Assembly (NCBI GenBank): GCA_003232385.1
Contig: QIJE01000028.1
Span: 155,064-219,063 of the forward strand
Origin: a bacterium
GTDB taxonomy: Bacteria; SZUA-79; Acidulodesulfobacterales; Acidulodesulfobacteraceae
Direction of reading: 5' to 3'
Length of the DNA: 64,000 nt
The position numbers were made by a program, and so were the translations under genes. This document shows, piece after piece, positions 39,378 to 48,712 of the stretch (position 1 is its first letter; each line of letters opens with the position of its first letter). Below the pieces are notes generated by a model, which saw nothing but the letters and a program-made list of their open reading frames with translations, was not told the DNA's origin and made no database searches.

Positions 39378-40619
39378 ATGAAACTTTATGAATACGAAAC
39401 ATACGATACCGTGTTTAAAAAATACGGCGTTCCGACTCCAAGATATATGGTTGTTCAACATTCCGGAGAAAATGTGGTCGATTTTGTAGAACAGAATGGA
39501 GAGGTAGTTATAAAATCTCAGGTTCTTGTCGGAAAAAGGGGAAAAGCCGGGGCGGTTAAATTTGCTAAAACCGGAGACGAGGCAAACGAACATGTTCAAG
39601 CATTAATGGAGACGGAGGTATACGGCGAAAAGCCGGTTAGCGTTATTATCCAGGAAAAGGCGGAAATAGTAAAAGAACTTTACGTAAGTTTTACTTATTC
39701 GTCAAGGCCGAGGAGGCCTGTTTTTGTTATATCGCTTGAAGGCGGAATGGATATAGAGGAGCAGGACCCGTCTAAAATATTCACATACGAAATAAACCCT
39801 CTTGAGGGTCTTTTCCCGTATAAAGTCAGAGAGTATTTAATTAAAATAGGCTTTAATTATAAATCGGAATTAAGGATGCTCTCAGAGGTCATTGCCAATA
39901 TGTATAGGGGGTTTTGGAATTCAGAATCAAGACTTTTAGAAGTTAATCCTCTAATTATTGCCGGCGATAAAGCGAATCCTAAAAAACGAAAGATTTTAGC
40001 GATAGATGCCGTAAATATGATAGATGACGATGCAAGGATTGCTCCCTCTAAAATTTATACCGCAAGGGGAGCTATGGGAAGGCCACTCACCAAAAGAGAG
40101 TCGGCGGCACATTTGATAGACAGAGACGACCACAGAGGAAAAGCGGGTTCTTATGTCGAATTGGACGGCGATATAGGGATGATGACATTCGGAGGCGGCG
40201 GTTCGACTATTACGGCGGAAACAGTTTTTGCGCTGGGAATGAAACCCGCAAATCTTACCGATATCGGCGGAAATCCGCCTGCAGAAAAGATGGTCAAAAT
40301 TTCTAAAATTATTCTTTCGAAGCCGGGACTCAAAGCAATGCTTGTTTGCGGCGGGACGGCAAGCAATACAAGAATAGACGTTACGCTGGGAGAGGGTCTC
40401 GTATCGGCCATAGAAGAAATGAGAAAAGACGGGACATTTCCCGAGGGATTAACATGGGTTGTCAGGAGAAGCGGTCCGGAATATCGGAAGGGATTAAAAA
40501 TGCTTTACGACTGTTTCGTAAAAAACGGTATAGAAGCGGTAATATATGATTCTAAACTTCCCCTCACGGAGGCGCCGCAAAAGTTGTATGAGATTTTAAA
40601 GTCTAAAAATATTATATAA
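39378..40619 (+). CDS. ccsA: Citryl-CoA synthetase large subunit / AclB-like (ATP-grasp)
   Basis: MKLYEYETYDTVFKKYGVPTP, KSQVLVGKRGKAGAVKFA, SLEGGMDIEE, LIDRDDHRGKAGSYVELDGDIGMMTFGGGGSTIT, TDIGGNPPAEKMVKI. Confidence 0.88.
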   Translation: MKLYEYETYDTVFKKYGVPTPRYMVVQHSGENVVDFVEQNGEVVIKSQVLVGKRGKAGAVKFAKTGDEANEHVQALMETEVYGEKPVSVIIQEKAEIVKELYVSFTYSSRPRRPVFVISLEGGMDIEEQDPSKIFTYEINPLEGLFPYKVREYLIKIGFNYKSELRMLSEVIANMYRGFWNSESRLLEVNPLIIAGDKANPKKRKILAIDAVNMIDDDARIAPSKIYTARGAMGRPLTKRESAAHLIDRDDHRGKAGSYVELDGDIGMMTFGGGGSTITAETVFALGMKPANLTDIGGNPPAEKMVKISKIILSKPGLKAMLVCGGTASNTRIDVTLGEGLVSAIEEMRKDGTFPEGLTWVVRRSGPEYRKGLKMLYDCFVKNGIEAVIYDSKLPLTEAPQKLYEILKSKNII

Positions 40620-40639
40620 TATGATAGGAGATTATTTAT

Positions 40640-41638
40640 ATGAAAGGCACTAAATTCTTAAATGACGGTACCGGCGTTATTGTAATCGGTATTACCGGCA
40701 GAGAGGCTTCCCAGGTTGTTGCCGAGTCGGAAAGTATTTATCCCGGCATTGTAAAATGCGGTGTAACGCCCGGAAAGGGCGGAACGGTTTTGATGGATAA
40801 TTGTCCGATTCCCGTTTTTGATACCGTGAAAGAAGCATTAAAGGTTGATGAATTAGGGCAATCTGTGAATACGGGCTTAATATATGTCCCTCCTACTTCT
40901 GTTCTTGATGCGGTTTATGAATTAATCGATAACGGCATTAAGCTTATGTATATCATTACAGAGCATGTTCCTATCAGGGATTCCATAATAATATATGAAC
41001 TTGCAAAGGAAAAGGGAGTCACTATCGTCGGCGGGACGTCTCTCGGATGTTTCGTTCCTTCGGTCGGCAGGATAGGTGCCATAGGCGGTAAGGACCCGAG
41101 TGTCGCATTTCGGGACGGCTCCATCGTCGTTCTTTCGAAAAGCGGAGGGCTTACCGTTACCACGTCGGAAATGCTTAGAAGACGCGGTTTCGGTATCTAT
41201 ATGGCTTTAGCCGTAGGGGGCGATATTATTGCCTGTACGACTTTTGCCGATGTTCTTCCCGAGCTTGAAAAGGACGAAAATGTTAAGGCATGTGTTATAA
41301 TGGGAGAGCCGGGGGGCACATACGAAGAACAGGTTGCAGAGCTGGTAGCTAACGGTGTCTATACTAAGCCTTTAGCCGTTTTTGTTGCAGGCGTGTTTCA
41401 GGAAAATATGCCGGAAGGGGTTTCTTTCGGGCATGCGGGTGCTATTGTGGAAAGAGGCATGGGAAAGGCAACGGATAAGATAGAGAGGCTTGAGGAATTG
41501 GGTAAAAAAACGGGAACGATAAAGGTTGCTAAATTTTACCATGAGCTCGTCAATGCCCTTATCTCCTTAGGGGCGAAAAGGGATTTTGAGGATAGCTCCT
41601 CCGATGATGTGAAGCCGCTTTACAGCACTTTAAAATAA
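40640..41638 (+). CDS. ccsB: Citryl-CoA synthetase small subunit (SucD-like)
   Basis: VIVIGITGREASQVVAES, CGVTPGKGG, LSKSGGLTVTTSEMLRRRGFG, phospho-His motif FGHAGAIVERGMG. Confidence 0.85.
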   Translation: MKGTKFLNDGTGVIVIGITGREASQVVAESESIYPGIVKCGVTPGKGGTVLMDNCPIPVFDTVKEALKVDELGQSVNTGLIYVPPTSVLDAVYELIDNGIKLMYIITEHVPIRDSIIIYELAKEKGVTIVGGTSLGCFVPSVGRIGAIGGKDPSVAFRDGSIVVLSKSGGLTVTTSEMLRRRGFGIYMALAVGGDIIACTTFADVLPELEKDENVKACVIMGEPGGTYEEQVAELVANGVYTKPLAVFVAGVFQENMPEGVSFGHAGAIVERGMGKATDKIERLEELGKKTGTIKVAKFYHELVNALISLGAKRDFEDSSSDDVKPLYSTLK

Positions 41639-41697
41639 GTGATTTTTGTATTTAATAAGTAAATGATAAAAATATAAAGTTAAAGGAGTTTGAGTTT

Positions 41698-42489
41698 ATG
41701 TCTGAAATAAATTCGCAAAAAGAGTGGCGAACGGCCGTTACGTCTAATCAGGACGGAAAGATTCTTATAAGAGGCTATAATCTTGATAATTTAATTGGAA
41801 ATAAATCTTATGCAGAGGTCTGCTTCTTGCTCTTAAAGGGCGAAATGCCTACCGTAAATGAAGCGAAGATGTTAGACGCCATTTTTGTTTCATGCATAGA
41901 TGCAGGTATCGCTACACCTTCGTCCGTTGCCGCAAGAACGGTATTTTCCGGGGGGAATTCACTTAACGCCGCTGTTGCAGGTGGGATTCTTACCCTTGGA
42001 GATGCTCACGGGGGTGCTATTGAAAAGTCGGCAAAGATGTTTCAGGATTATATAAAAGGCAGAGAAGACATTAAAGACGAATATATTAAAGAAACGGCAA
42101 AAGACATGGTCGATGATGCCCTTAAGAATAAAAAAAGACTTCCGGGTTACGGGCATAAACTTCATACTGTTGATCCTCGAACAAAGAGGCTCTTAGATGT
42201 TGCGGGAGATTTAAATTTCGGCGGCAGTTACGTTAATCTTGCCGTAGCAATAGCGGATGAGTTTAAGGTGAAAAAGCCCGAACGAAAACTTCCGCTTAAC
42301 GTAGACGGTTGCATTGCCGCAATAATTTCCGATATGGGATTCGATTATAGACTCGGTAAGGGTTTCTTTATAATCGCCCGCTCCTGCGGACTTGTCGGTC
42401 AGGTTTTTGAAGAATGGATGAGGGAAAAACCCTTTAGGAGATTGGCCCCTAATTTGCACGAATATGACGGGATGCCCGAACGCGGATAA
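41698..42489 (+). CDS. ccl: Citryl-CoA lyase (citrate synthase-fold, stand-alone)
   Basis: GILTLGDAHGGAIE, GYGHKLHTVDPRTKRLLDVA, 263 aa; own RBS (AAAGGAG) and separate from ccsB. Confidence 0.82.
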   Translation: MSEINSQKEWRTAVTSNQDGKILIRGYNLDNLIGNKSYAEVCFLLLKGEMPTVNEAKMLDAIFVSCIDAGIATPSSVAARTVFSGGNSLNAAVAGGILTLGDAHGGAIEKSAKMFQDYIKGREDIKDEYIKETAKDMVDDALKNKKRLPGYGHKLHTVDPRTKRLLDVAGDLNFGGSYVNLAVAIADEFKVKKPERKLPLNVDGCIAAIISDMGFDYRLGKGFFIIARSCGLVGQVFEEWMREKPFRRLAPNLHEYDGMPERG

Positions 42490-42518
42490 TCAAATCCGTT
42501 CTTTATTTTTTTAAAATA

Positions 42519-42547
42519 TTGTATTGGTATGCAAGATAGGATATAAT
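42519..42547 (+). promoter_or_regulatory. Candidate sigma70-type promoter for glpX
   Basis: TTGTAT, 17-nt spacer, perfect TATAAT (42542-42547). Confidence 0.55.
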
Positions 42548-42607
42548 ATAAGAATGATTGTGTAACATTGATAAAATAAATATATTGGAATCGGGAGGAG
42601 TACGATT

Positions 42608-43564
42608 ATGGATGATAAATCGTTGACGATTGAGTTTGCCAGGGTTACCGAACACGCCGCTATATCGGTCGCACGGTTTATCGGCAGGGGAGATGAAAAA
42701 GCGGCGGATAGGGCTGCGGTAGAATCCATGAGAGGTTCTCTCGAATATATAGATATCGACGGAACGATAGTTATAGGCGAAGGCGAAAGAGACGAAGCCC
42801 CTATGCTCTACATAGGAGAAAAAGTCGGCAGCGGAAAAGGACAAAAGGTCGACATAGCCGTTGACCCGCTGGAAGGAACTACCTTGGCCGCAACCAGCGC
42901 CCCTAATGCGATTGCCGTTATGGCGATAGGCGATCACGGAAATTTCTTACATGCCCCGGATACGTATATGGAAAAAATAGCCGTAGGTCCTAAAGCAAGA
43001 GGCGTTATCGATATAAAGCTGTCTCCGACTGAAAACCTTCAGAGAATTGCGGAGGCATTAAACCGATATATCGAAGATTTGACCGTCATAATCCTTAAAC
43101 GCGAAAGACATAAGCCCCTAATAGAAGAGGTGAGGAAGGCGGGTGCGAGGATTAGGCTCATACAAGACGGAGACGTTGCCGGCGCGATAGCAACCGCAAA
43201 GGAAGATTCCGGCATAGACGTTCTTATGGGTATAGGCGGCGCCCCTGAAGGTGTACTCGGCGCAGCGGCATTAAGGTGTGTCGGGGGCGGTATGCAGGGC
43301 AGGCTTGTATTTAGGAACGAAGAAGAAAGAAAACGCGCCTCTAAAATGGGGATAAAAGATTTTGATAAAATTTACGGTATTCATGATCTTGCCGCTGGTG
43401 ACGTAATATTTGTCGCAACAGGCGTAACTAACGGGGATTACCTTAACGGCGTTAAATTTTTTCAAAGCGGAGCAAAAACTCATTCGGTTGTTATGAGGTC
43501 TAAGACCGGAACTATCAGATATATAGAGGCCAATCATTATTTTAATTATAAAGAGATAAAATAG
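42608..43564 (+). CDS. glpX: Fructose-1,6-bisphosphatase class II
   Basis: IDGTIVIGEGERDEAPMLYIGEKVG, VDPLEGTTLAA, GIGGAPEGVLGAAALRCVGGGMQGRLVFRNEEE. Confidence 0.95.
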   Translation: MDDKSLTIEFARVTEHAAISVARFIGRGDEKAADRAAVESMRGSLEYIDIDGTIVIGEGERDEAPMLYIGEKVGSGKGQKVDIAVDPLEGTTLAATSAPNAIAVMAIGDHGNFLHAPDTYMEKIAVGPKARGVIDIKLSPTENLQRIAEALNRYIEDLTVIILKRERHKPLIEEVRKAGARIRLIQDGDVAGAIATAKEDSGIDVLMGIGGAPEGVLGAAALRCVGGGMQGRLVFRNEEERKRASKMGIKDFDKIYGIHDLAAGDVIFVATGVTNGDYLNGVKFFQSGAKTHSVVMRSKTGTIRYIEANHYFNYKEIK

Positions 43565-43591
43565 TGCGTGGTTAAAAATAGGGGAAAGCGC

Positions 43592-44509
43592 ATGAGGGTT
43601 TTTATTACGGGAGGAACAGGATTTGTAGGTTCGGTTATTTCCGAAAAGATTAAATCTTCAGGGGCTTCCGTTACTCTTTTAGAGCGTAATAAAAATAAAA
43701 TTCCGAGGTTAAAGGAATTGGGTTTTGAGGTTTTTGAGGGGACGCTTGAGGAAAAGAGTGTTATTGACGGTTTTCTTTCTCTTAATAAATTTGATGCAAT
43801 AGTAAATCTTGTCGGAATAATAAGAAGTACGCCCGGTTTTTCTTTCCGAAAGGTCCACGTAGATTACGTAAATACATTGTTGGAGTCGGCCAAGAAAAAT
43901 GGAATAAACAGGTTTATCCATATGAGCACTCTCGGTGCTTCGGTTAACGATTCTAAATATTTTTCCACAAAATACGAGGGTGAGTCGCTCGTTAAGCATT
44001 CGGGTTTAAAATGGACTGTTTTTGAGCCTTCTTTGATTTTTGGAGATAATGCGGCTTTTTTTGACGACCTTATAAATTTAGTAAAAACAAGGGCTCTTGT
44101 TCCTATAATCGGAACCGGAGAAAATAAGTTTACTCCCATAGATGTATCTTCGGTTGCCAACGCATATAATAATTCTTTGTATAACGATAAAACCATTTAT
44201 AAGTCGTTTCAGTTATGCGGTCCGGATATTTATACTTTTGAAGATATAATAGATTTGATCATGGAGTTTTCACCGCCTAAAAAATTAAAAATTCATACCC
44301 CTTTTTTTGTCGTTGAAAAATCTTTAAGTATCGTTGAAAAACTATCTACGCCGTTCAAAAATATACCGATAACCTCCGACCAGGTTAGAATGTTAAAGTA
44401 TGATAGTGTATGCAGCGGAGATACAAGCGAATTTGACGAACTGTTGAAATTAAAAAAGACGCGCTTAAAAGATTGGCTTAAAAGATATTTATTAAAAGAA
44501 TATAATTAA
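43592..44509 (+). CDS. NAD-dependent epimerase/dehydratase-like protein (complex I NDUFA9-type SDR)
   Basis: MRVFITGGTGFVGSVISEKI, VNLVGIIR, KYFSTKYEGESLVKHSGLKWTVFEPSLIFG. Confidence 0.85.
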   Translation: MRVFITGGTGFVGSVISEKIKSSGASVTLLERNKNKIPRLKELGFEVFEGTLEEKSVIDGFLSLNKFDAIVNLVGIIRSTPGFSFRKVHVDYVNTLLESAKKNGINRFIHMSTLGASVNDSKYFSTKYEGESLVKHSGLKWTVFEPSLIFGDNAAFFDDLINLVKTRALVPIIGTGENKFTPIDVSSVANAYNNSLYNDKTIYKSFQLCGPDIYTFEDIIDLIMEFSPPKKLKIHTPFFVVEKSLSIVEKLSTPFKNIPITSDQVRMLKYDSVCSGDTSEFDELLKLKKTRLKDWLKRYLLKEYN

Positions 44510-44526
44510 ATGCTATATCCGGCAAA

Positions 44527-44901
44527 ATGGAAGACGAAAAAATCTTAATAGTTCAGCTTTCCGATCCCGAAAATGAGCCGGAAAAATGCATAGCAAGTTT
44601 GATATTGGCAAGAACGCTGGCGATAATGGAAAACGATATTCGCATATTCAGCATGGCAAAATCTCCGTTGCTTTATACGAAAAATATATCGGAAAATTCA
44701 CTTATAGATAAAAGATTTAAGGATTTAATAGCTGAAAATGTTATCGATTTGCTAAAAAATTCACCCTCCGTATATATATGTTCTAAGAGTAAAGAACTTC
44801 TCGGATTAGACGAAAGCATGTTTATTCGGCCCTTTCAAATTGCCGGAATGTCAACGTTGCATAGCCTGAAACAAACGGCGGATCAAACCTATTTCTTTTA
44901 A
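44527..44901 (+). CDS. Hypothetical protein with DsrE/TusD-like fold pattern
   Basis: KILIVQLSDPENEPEKCIASLILARTLAIMENDIRIFSM...SVYICSKSKELLGL...IAGMSTLHSLKQTADQTYFF follows the DsrE-family beta-alpha layout with a Cys in the matching strand. Confidence 0.5.
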   Translation: MEDEKILIVQLSDPENEPEKCIASLILARTLAIMENDIRIFSMAKSPLLYTKNISENSLIDKRFKDLIAENVIDLLKNSPSVYICSKSKELLGLDESMFIRPFQIAGMSTLHSLKQTADQTYFF

Positions 44902-44969
44902 TAATTTCTTATCTTTTTTAACGTCTCGCTCCGGCTTATTTTATTTCTAAATATATTTTTTAAATTAAC

Positions 44970-45030
44970 TTGACTTTTACTAAAATCAATAATATTATTT
45001 AAAAGTGGTAAAAAGTGGTAAAAAGTGGTA
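44970..45030 (+). promoter_or_regulatory. dcw promoter with three tandem MraZ-box-like repeats
   Basis: TTGACT (44970-44975), 17-nt spacer, TATTAT (44993-44998), then AAAAGTGGTA x3 (45001-45030). Confidence 0.8.
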
Positions 45031-45102
45031 AGCATTTAATTACGTTGAAAATAACCGTGATATTTGTTGAATAATTTAATTATTTTAACAATCTATTTCT
45101 TT

Positions 45103-45546
45103 ATGTTTAGCGGTAGATATAATCATTCGATAGACGATAAAGGGCGGGTTAAGGTTCCTCAAAAGATTAAGGATTCTCTTGTATCCGTTTACGATAATAC
45201 GGCAATTGTAATTACCAATCTTGATAAATGTTTAGTTGCATATCCCACAGAAGAATGGCGTAAATTAGAAGAAAAAGCCCTTAAACTCCCTTCGATGCAA
45301 AAAAACGTTTTAGAATTTTTAAGATATTTTTTTTCGGGTGCGGAAGAGGTTGAATTTGACAAAATGGATAGGATGCACATTTCTCAATCCCTTAAAATCA
45401 GCGGAAATTTAAATAAGGAAGTGGTATTTGTGGGAATAATAAATAGATTTGAAATATGGGACAGGGATTTGTGGGATGCAAATTTTGAGGGAGCAAAATC
45501 CAATTTTGAATCTATTGCGGCCACTATGTCGCAGGTAGGTTTTTAG
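45103..45546 (+). CDS. mraZ: Transcriptional regulator MraZ
   Basis: MFSGRYNHSIDDKGRVKVPQKIKDSL with a second AbrB-like repeat (KMDRMHISQSL). Start set at the internal ATG. Confidence 0.93.
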   Translation: MFSGRYNHSIDDKGRVKVPQKIKDSLVSVYDNTAIVITNLDKCLVAYPTEEWRKLEEKALKLPSMQKNVLEFLRYFFSGAEEVEFDKMDRMHISQSLKISGNLNKEVVFVGIINRFEIWDRDLWDANFEGAKSNFESIAATMSQVGF

Positions 45547-45547
45547 C

Positions 45548-46486
45548 ATGCCGATATCCGGAACGCTACGGCGACAAAAGACGGGACAACATATACCGGT
45601 ATTGTTAAAAGAGGCTGTAGATATTTTGGAAGTAAAGCCCGAAAATGTTTACATTGACGGTACGCTGGGGGGCGGAGGTTTTTCTGAAGAAATATTAAGA
45701 AGGTTGCTGTCGGAGCATTCGGATCGCGACGGTTTGCTTATAGGAATAGATAGAGATGCCGAAGCCGTCGAAAATGTTCGGACTAAACTTGAAAGTGAGT
45801 TTGGTAAAAAAAATTTTAAGGCGATTCATGCTAATTTTAGCGCAGTTGATGAAATCATGAAGACGGAAGATTTAAAAGGGATAGACGGCATTGTTCTCGA
45901 CCTCGGTATCAGCTCTATTCAGCTTGAAAGCGGTAGAGGGTTTAGTTTTAACGAGGAAGGCATTCTTGATATGCGAATGTGTACGGAAACGGAACTAACC
46001 GCGTATGACGTGATAAACGGCTATACCGAAAAAAATCTTGCCGATACCATATGGAAACTCGGCGACGAAAGGTTCTCAAGGAAGATAGCAAAAAAAATAG
46101 TGGAATACAGGAAGAAAAAACCGATCGAAACACCCTTGGAATTGGCAAATATTATAAGGAGTGCGATTTATAGAGGCTCGGGTAAATCTAAAAGATTCAG
46201 GACCGACCCGGCGACGAAGACATTCATGGCATTGAGGATATTGATAAATAAGGAATACGATTCGCTGATAGAATTTTTAGGGAAACTTAAGTACGTTTTA
46301 AACAACGGGGGTATAGCGGTAATAATATCCTTTCACTCCGGGGAAGACAGGATAGTCAAGAATTTTATCAAAGAAAACCCCGATTTTAAGCCTATAAACA
46401 AAAAACTTATAGTCCCTGGGGATGAAGAAATAAATATGAATCCGAGATCCAGGGGTGCAAAATTGAGGGCTTTTCATCATGTCTAA
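45548..46486 (+). CDS. rsmH: 16S rRNA (cytosine1402-N4)-methyltransferase
   Basis: HIPVLLKEAVDIL, YIDGTLGGGGFSEEIL, LDLGISSIQLESGRGFSF, SFHSGEDRIVKNF. Confidence 0.96.
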   Translation: MPISGTLRRQKTGQHIPVLLKEAVDILEVKPENVYIDGTLGGGGFSEEILRRLLSEHSDRDGLLIGIDRDAEAVENVRTKLESEFGKKNFKAIHANFSAVDEIMKTEDLKGIDGIVLDLGISSIQLESGRGFSFNEEGILDMRMCTETELTAYDVINGYTEKNLADTIWKLGDERFSRKIAKKIVEYRKKKPIETPLELANIIRSAIYRGSGKSKRFRTDPATKTFMALRILINKEYDSLIEFLGKLKYVLNNGGIAVIISFHSGEDRIVKNFIKENPDFKPINKKLIVPGDEEINMNPRSRGAKLRAFHHV

Positions 46487-46745
46487 GATAAAGCCGTACT
46501 TTATTGTTTCCGTAATAATGTTGACTATTTTGGGAATGTTTTACGTATGGACTAAAATGGAAAGCATAAAATTAGGGTATGACATTAATAATCTGAATGT
46601 CATAAAGTTAAAACTTGAGTACAGCCACAAAGAGCTTTTGATCAAAGAAACGGCTTTGAGTTCGCCCTTGAGAATTTATAATATTGCCAAAAAGATGAAT
46701 TTTATTTACCCGAAAGAAGGCGAAATCATAATGGTTCATGATTAG
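46479..46745 (+). CDS. ftsL: Cell division protein FtsL-like
   Basis: Short single-TM protein between rsmH and ftsI. Confidence 0.75.
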   Translation: MSKIKPYFIVSVIMLTILGMFYVWTKMESIKLGYDINNLNVIKLKLEYSHKELLIKETALSSPLRIYNIAKKMNFIYPKEGEIIMVHD

Positions 46746-48699
46746 ACTATGGAAAACAACTTTAAAACTGAGAATGTTGATCGGTTTTATCGCTATAGTA
46801 ATTTTTGGGGGGTTATTAATAGGCAGGGCCTTTTACTTTCAAATGATAGAGGGTGGAAGGTTAAGGCTGCTTGCGCGCGAGCAGTTTCACACGCAAATAT
46901 ATTTTACTCCGGAACGCGGAAACATTTATTCGTCTGACGGGAGCATACTTGCTACGAGTATTGATATGCCGGGTATTGCAGTAGACCCGTTGATGGTAAA
47001 ACATAAGCTTAAAAACGCCGAAAAATTATCCGGTTTGACGGGAATAAGTTTTAAAAAAATAATAGAAATATTAAATAAAAAAGTTCAATTTGCATGGATT
47101 AGCAAGAGGGTTTCGGTAGCTTTAGCGAAAAATGCGGGAAAACTAAGAATTGCCGGCGTCATAATAGTTAAACAGCCGGTAAGATATTATCCGGACGGAA
47201 AATTACTTTCCCATGTTTTAGGTTTTGTAGGAATTAACGATAACGGTTTATCCGGAATCGAGTATAAATACAATAATTTTTTAAAAGGAAATAGACGCGC
47301 ATTAAAGGTTTTACACGACGGTTTGGGGCAGTATATATTCATCAGGGGTTTCGGGCTTAGAAAAGCTACACACGGGGACAATATTTACTTAACCATAAAT
47401 AAGCAACTGCAATTTATTACGCAATATTATTTAGATAGGGAGGCAAAAGCAACACAATCCAAGGGTGCTTTTGCGATACTTATGAATCCTAATACCGGTG
47501 CAATATTGGCGATGGCGGATTACCCCAGTTTTAATCCTAATTATTACTGGAAATATTCCGCAAGATACTGGAGGAATAGGGCCGTTACCGACGACTTCGA
47601 GCCGGGCTCTATTATGAAACCCTTCATAATATCAGGCGCACTGCAGGACGGCATCGTAAAGCCCGATACCATAATAAACGGTTATCACGGTTCTTATCAC
47701 TTCGACGGCATAACCATTCACGACGTAGAAAACAAATTCGGTCGTTTAAATATAAATCAGCTGATCGAATATTCATGCAATGTTTGCGCCTGTCAGGTAG
47801 GTATGAAAATGGGCAAAAAAAGAGTGTGGTACTGGCTTAAAAGATGGGGATTTTTAGACAGGCCTCATGCGGGATTGCTTGGAGAATCTTCGGGAATAAT
47901 CAGGCCGCTCAGCGTATGGTCTAAGGTAGGTCCCTGCGAAGAATCGTTCGGGCAGGGTGCCGCCGTAACGGGGTTGCAAGAGGCAGTTGCGCTTTCCGCC
48001 ATAGCTAACGGCGGTTTTTTGATGAAGCCGTATATAATTAAAAAAATAGTCGATCCTTACGGCAAAGTGCTTTTTAAAGCTAAGCCCAAAGTAATCAGGC
48101 GGGTTATTACTGCAAAGACCGATAAAGAAATTAAATATATGATGAGATTGGTCGTCAAGGGAGGCACGGGAGAGTATGCTAAGTTAATAGACTTTAAAGT
48201 GTCCGGAAAAACAGGGACGGGTCAGGTAATAAATCCGAAAACGGGCAAATATTATAAAAATAAGTACACTGCGTCTTTTATGGCGTTTGTTCCGTATAGA
48301 CATCCGAAATTAGCAATGATAGTCGTTCAGGAAGACCCGTTAAAAATCAGTTACTACGGTGGAGCGGTAAGCGCTCCGGTAGTACGCGACGTGTTTAAAA
48401 ACGCTTTGGATATATTAAACGTGTATCCGAGAGGAGATGCATACGGAGAGCAGTTTAGCCGTGGTAAAAATAACAGTGGGGGGAGTAAGGTTAAAAAAGC
48501 CTTCGTTCGCCGTGGAGTAATGTCGGATTTAAGAGGGGATACTATCTACAAGGCGCTGGAATTTTTTAGCAGATACAATATAAAAGTAAAGATATACGGC
48601 AGCGGATTTTTATATTATCAAAGTGTTAGGCCGGGGTCCGATTTAAATAATAAAAGAACCGTCATACTTAAATTTAAGCCAAGGGACAGGTCATCATAA
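46738..48699 (+). CDS. ftsI: Penicillin-binding protein FtsI/PBP3-type with C-terminal PASTA-like domain
   Basis: FEPGSIMKPF (SxxK), YSCNVCACQVG (SxN-like), VSGKTGTGQV (KTG). Confidence 0.94.
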   Translation: MIRLWKTTLKLRMLIGFIAIVIFGGLLIGRAFYFQMIEGGRLRLLAREQFHTQIYFTPERGNIYSSDGSILATSIDMPGIAVDPLMVKHKLKNAEKLSGLTGISFKKIIEILNKKVQFAWISKRVSVALAKNAGKLRIAGVIIVKQPVRYYPDGKLLSHVLGFVGINDNGLSGIEYKYNNFLKGNRRALKVLHDGLGQYIFIRGFGLRKATHGDNIYLTINKQLQFITQYYLDREAKATQSKGAFAILMNPNTGAILAMADYPSFNPNYYWKYSARYWRNRAVTDDFEPGSIMKPFIISGALQDGIVKPDTIINGYHGSYHFDGITIHDVENKFGRLNINQLIEYSCNVCACQVGMKMGKKRVWYWLKRWGFLDRPHAGLLGESSGIIRPLSVWSKVGPCEESFGQGAAVTGLQEAVALSAIANGGFLMKPYIIKKIVDPYGKVLFKAKPKVIRRVITAKTDKEIKYMMRLVVKGGTGEYAKLIDFKVSGKTGTGQVINPKTGKYYKNKYTASFMAFVPYRHPKLAMIVVQEDPLKISYYGGAVSAPVVRDVFKNALDILNVYPRGDAYGEQFSRGKNNSGGSKVKKAFVRRGVMSDLRGDTIYKALEFFSRYNIKVKIYGSGFLYYQSVRPGSDLNNKRTVILKFKPRDRSS

Positions 48700-48712
48700 A
48701 GGGTTTAGGATT

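Noticed and set aside
45001-45030. Triple 10-bp repeat as a CRISPR or other array
   Set aside because: Contiguous repeats without spacers, positioned as an MraZ box; not a CRISPR array.
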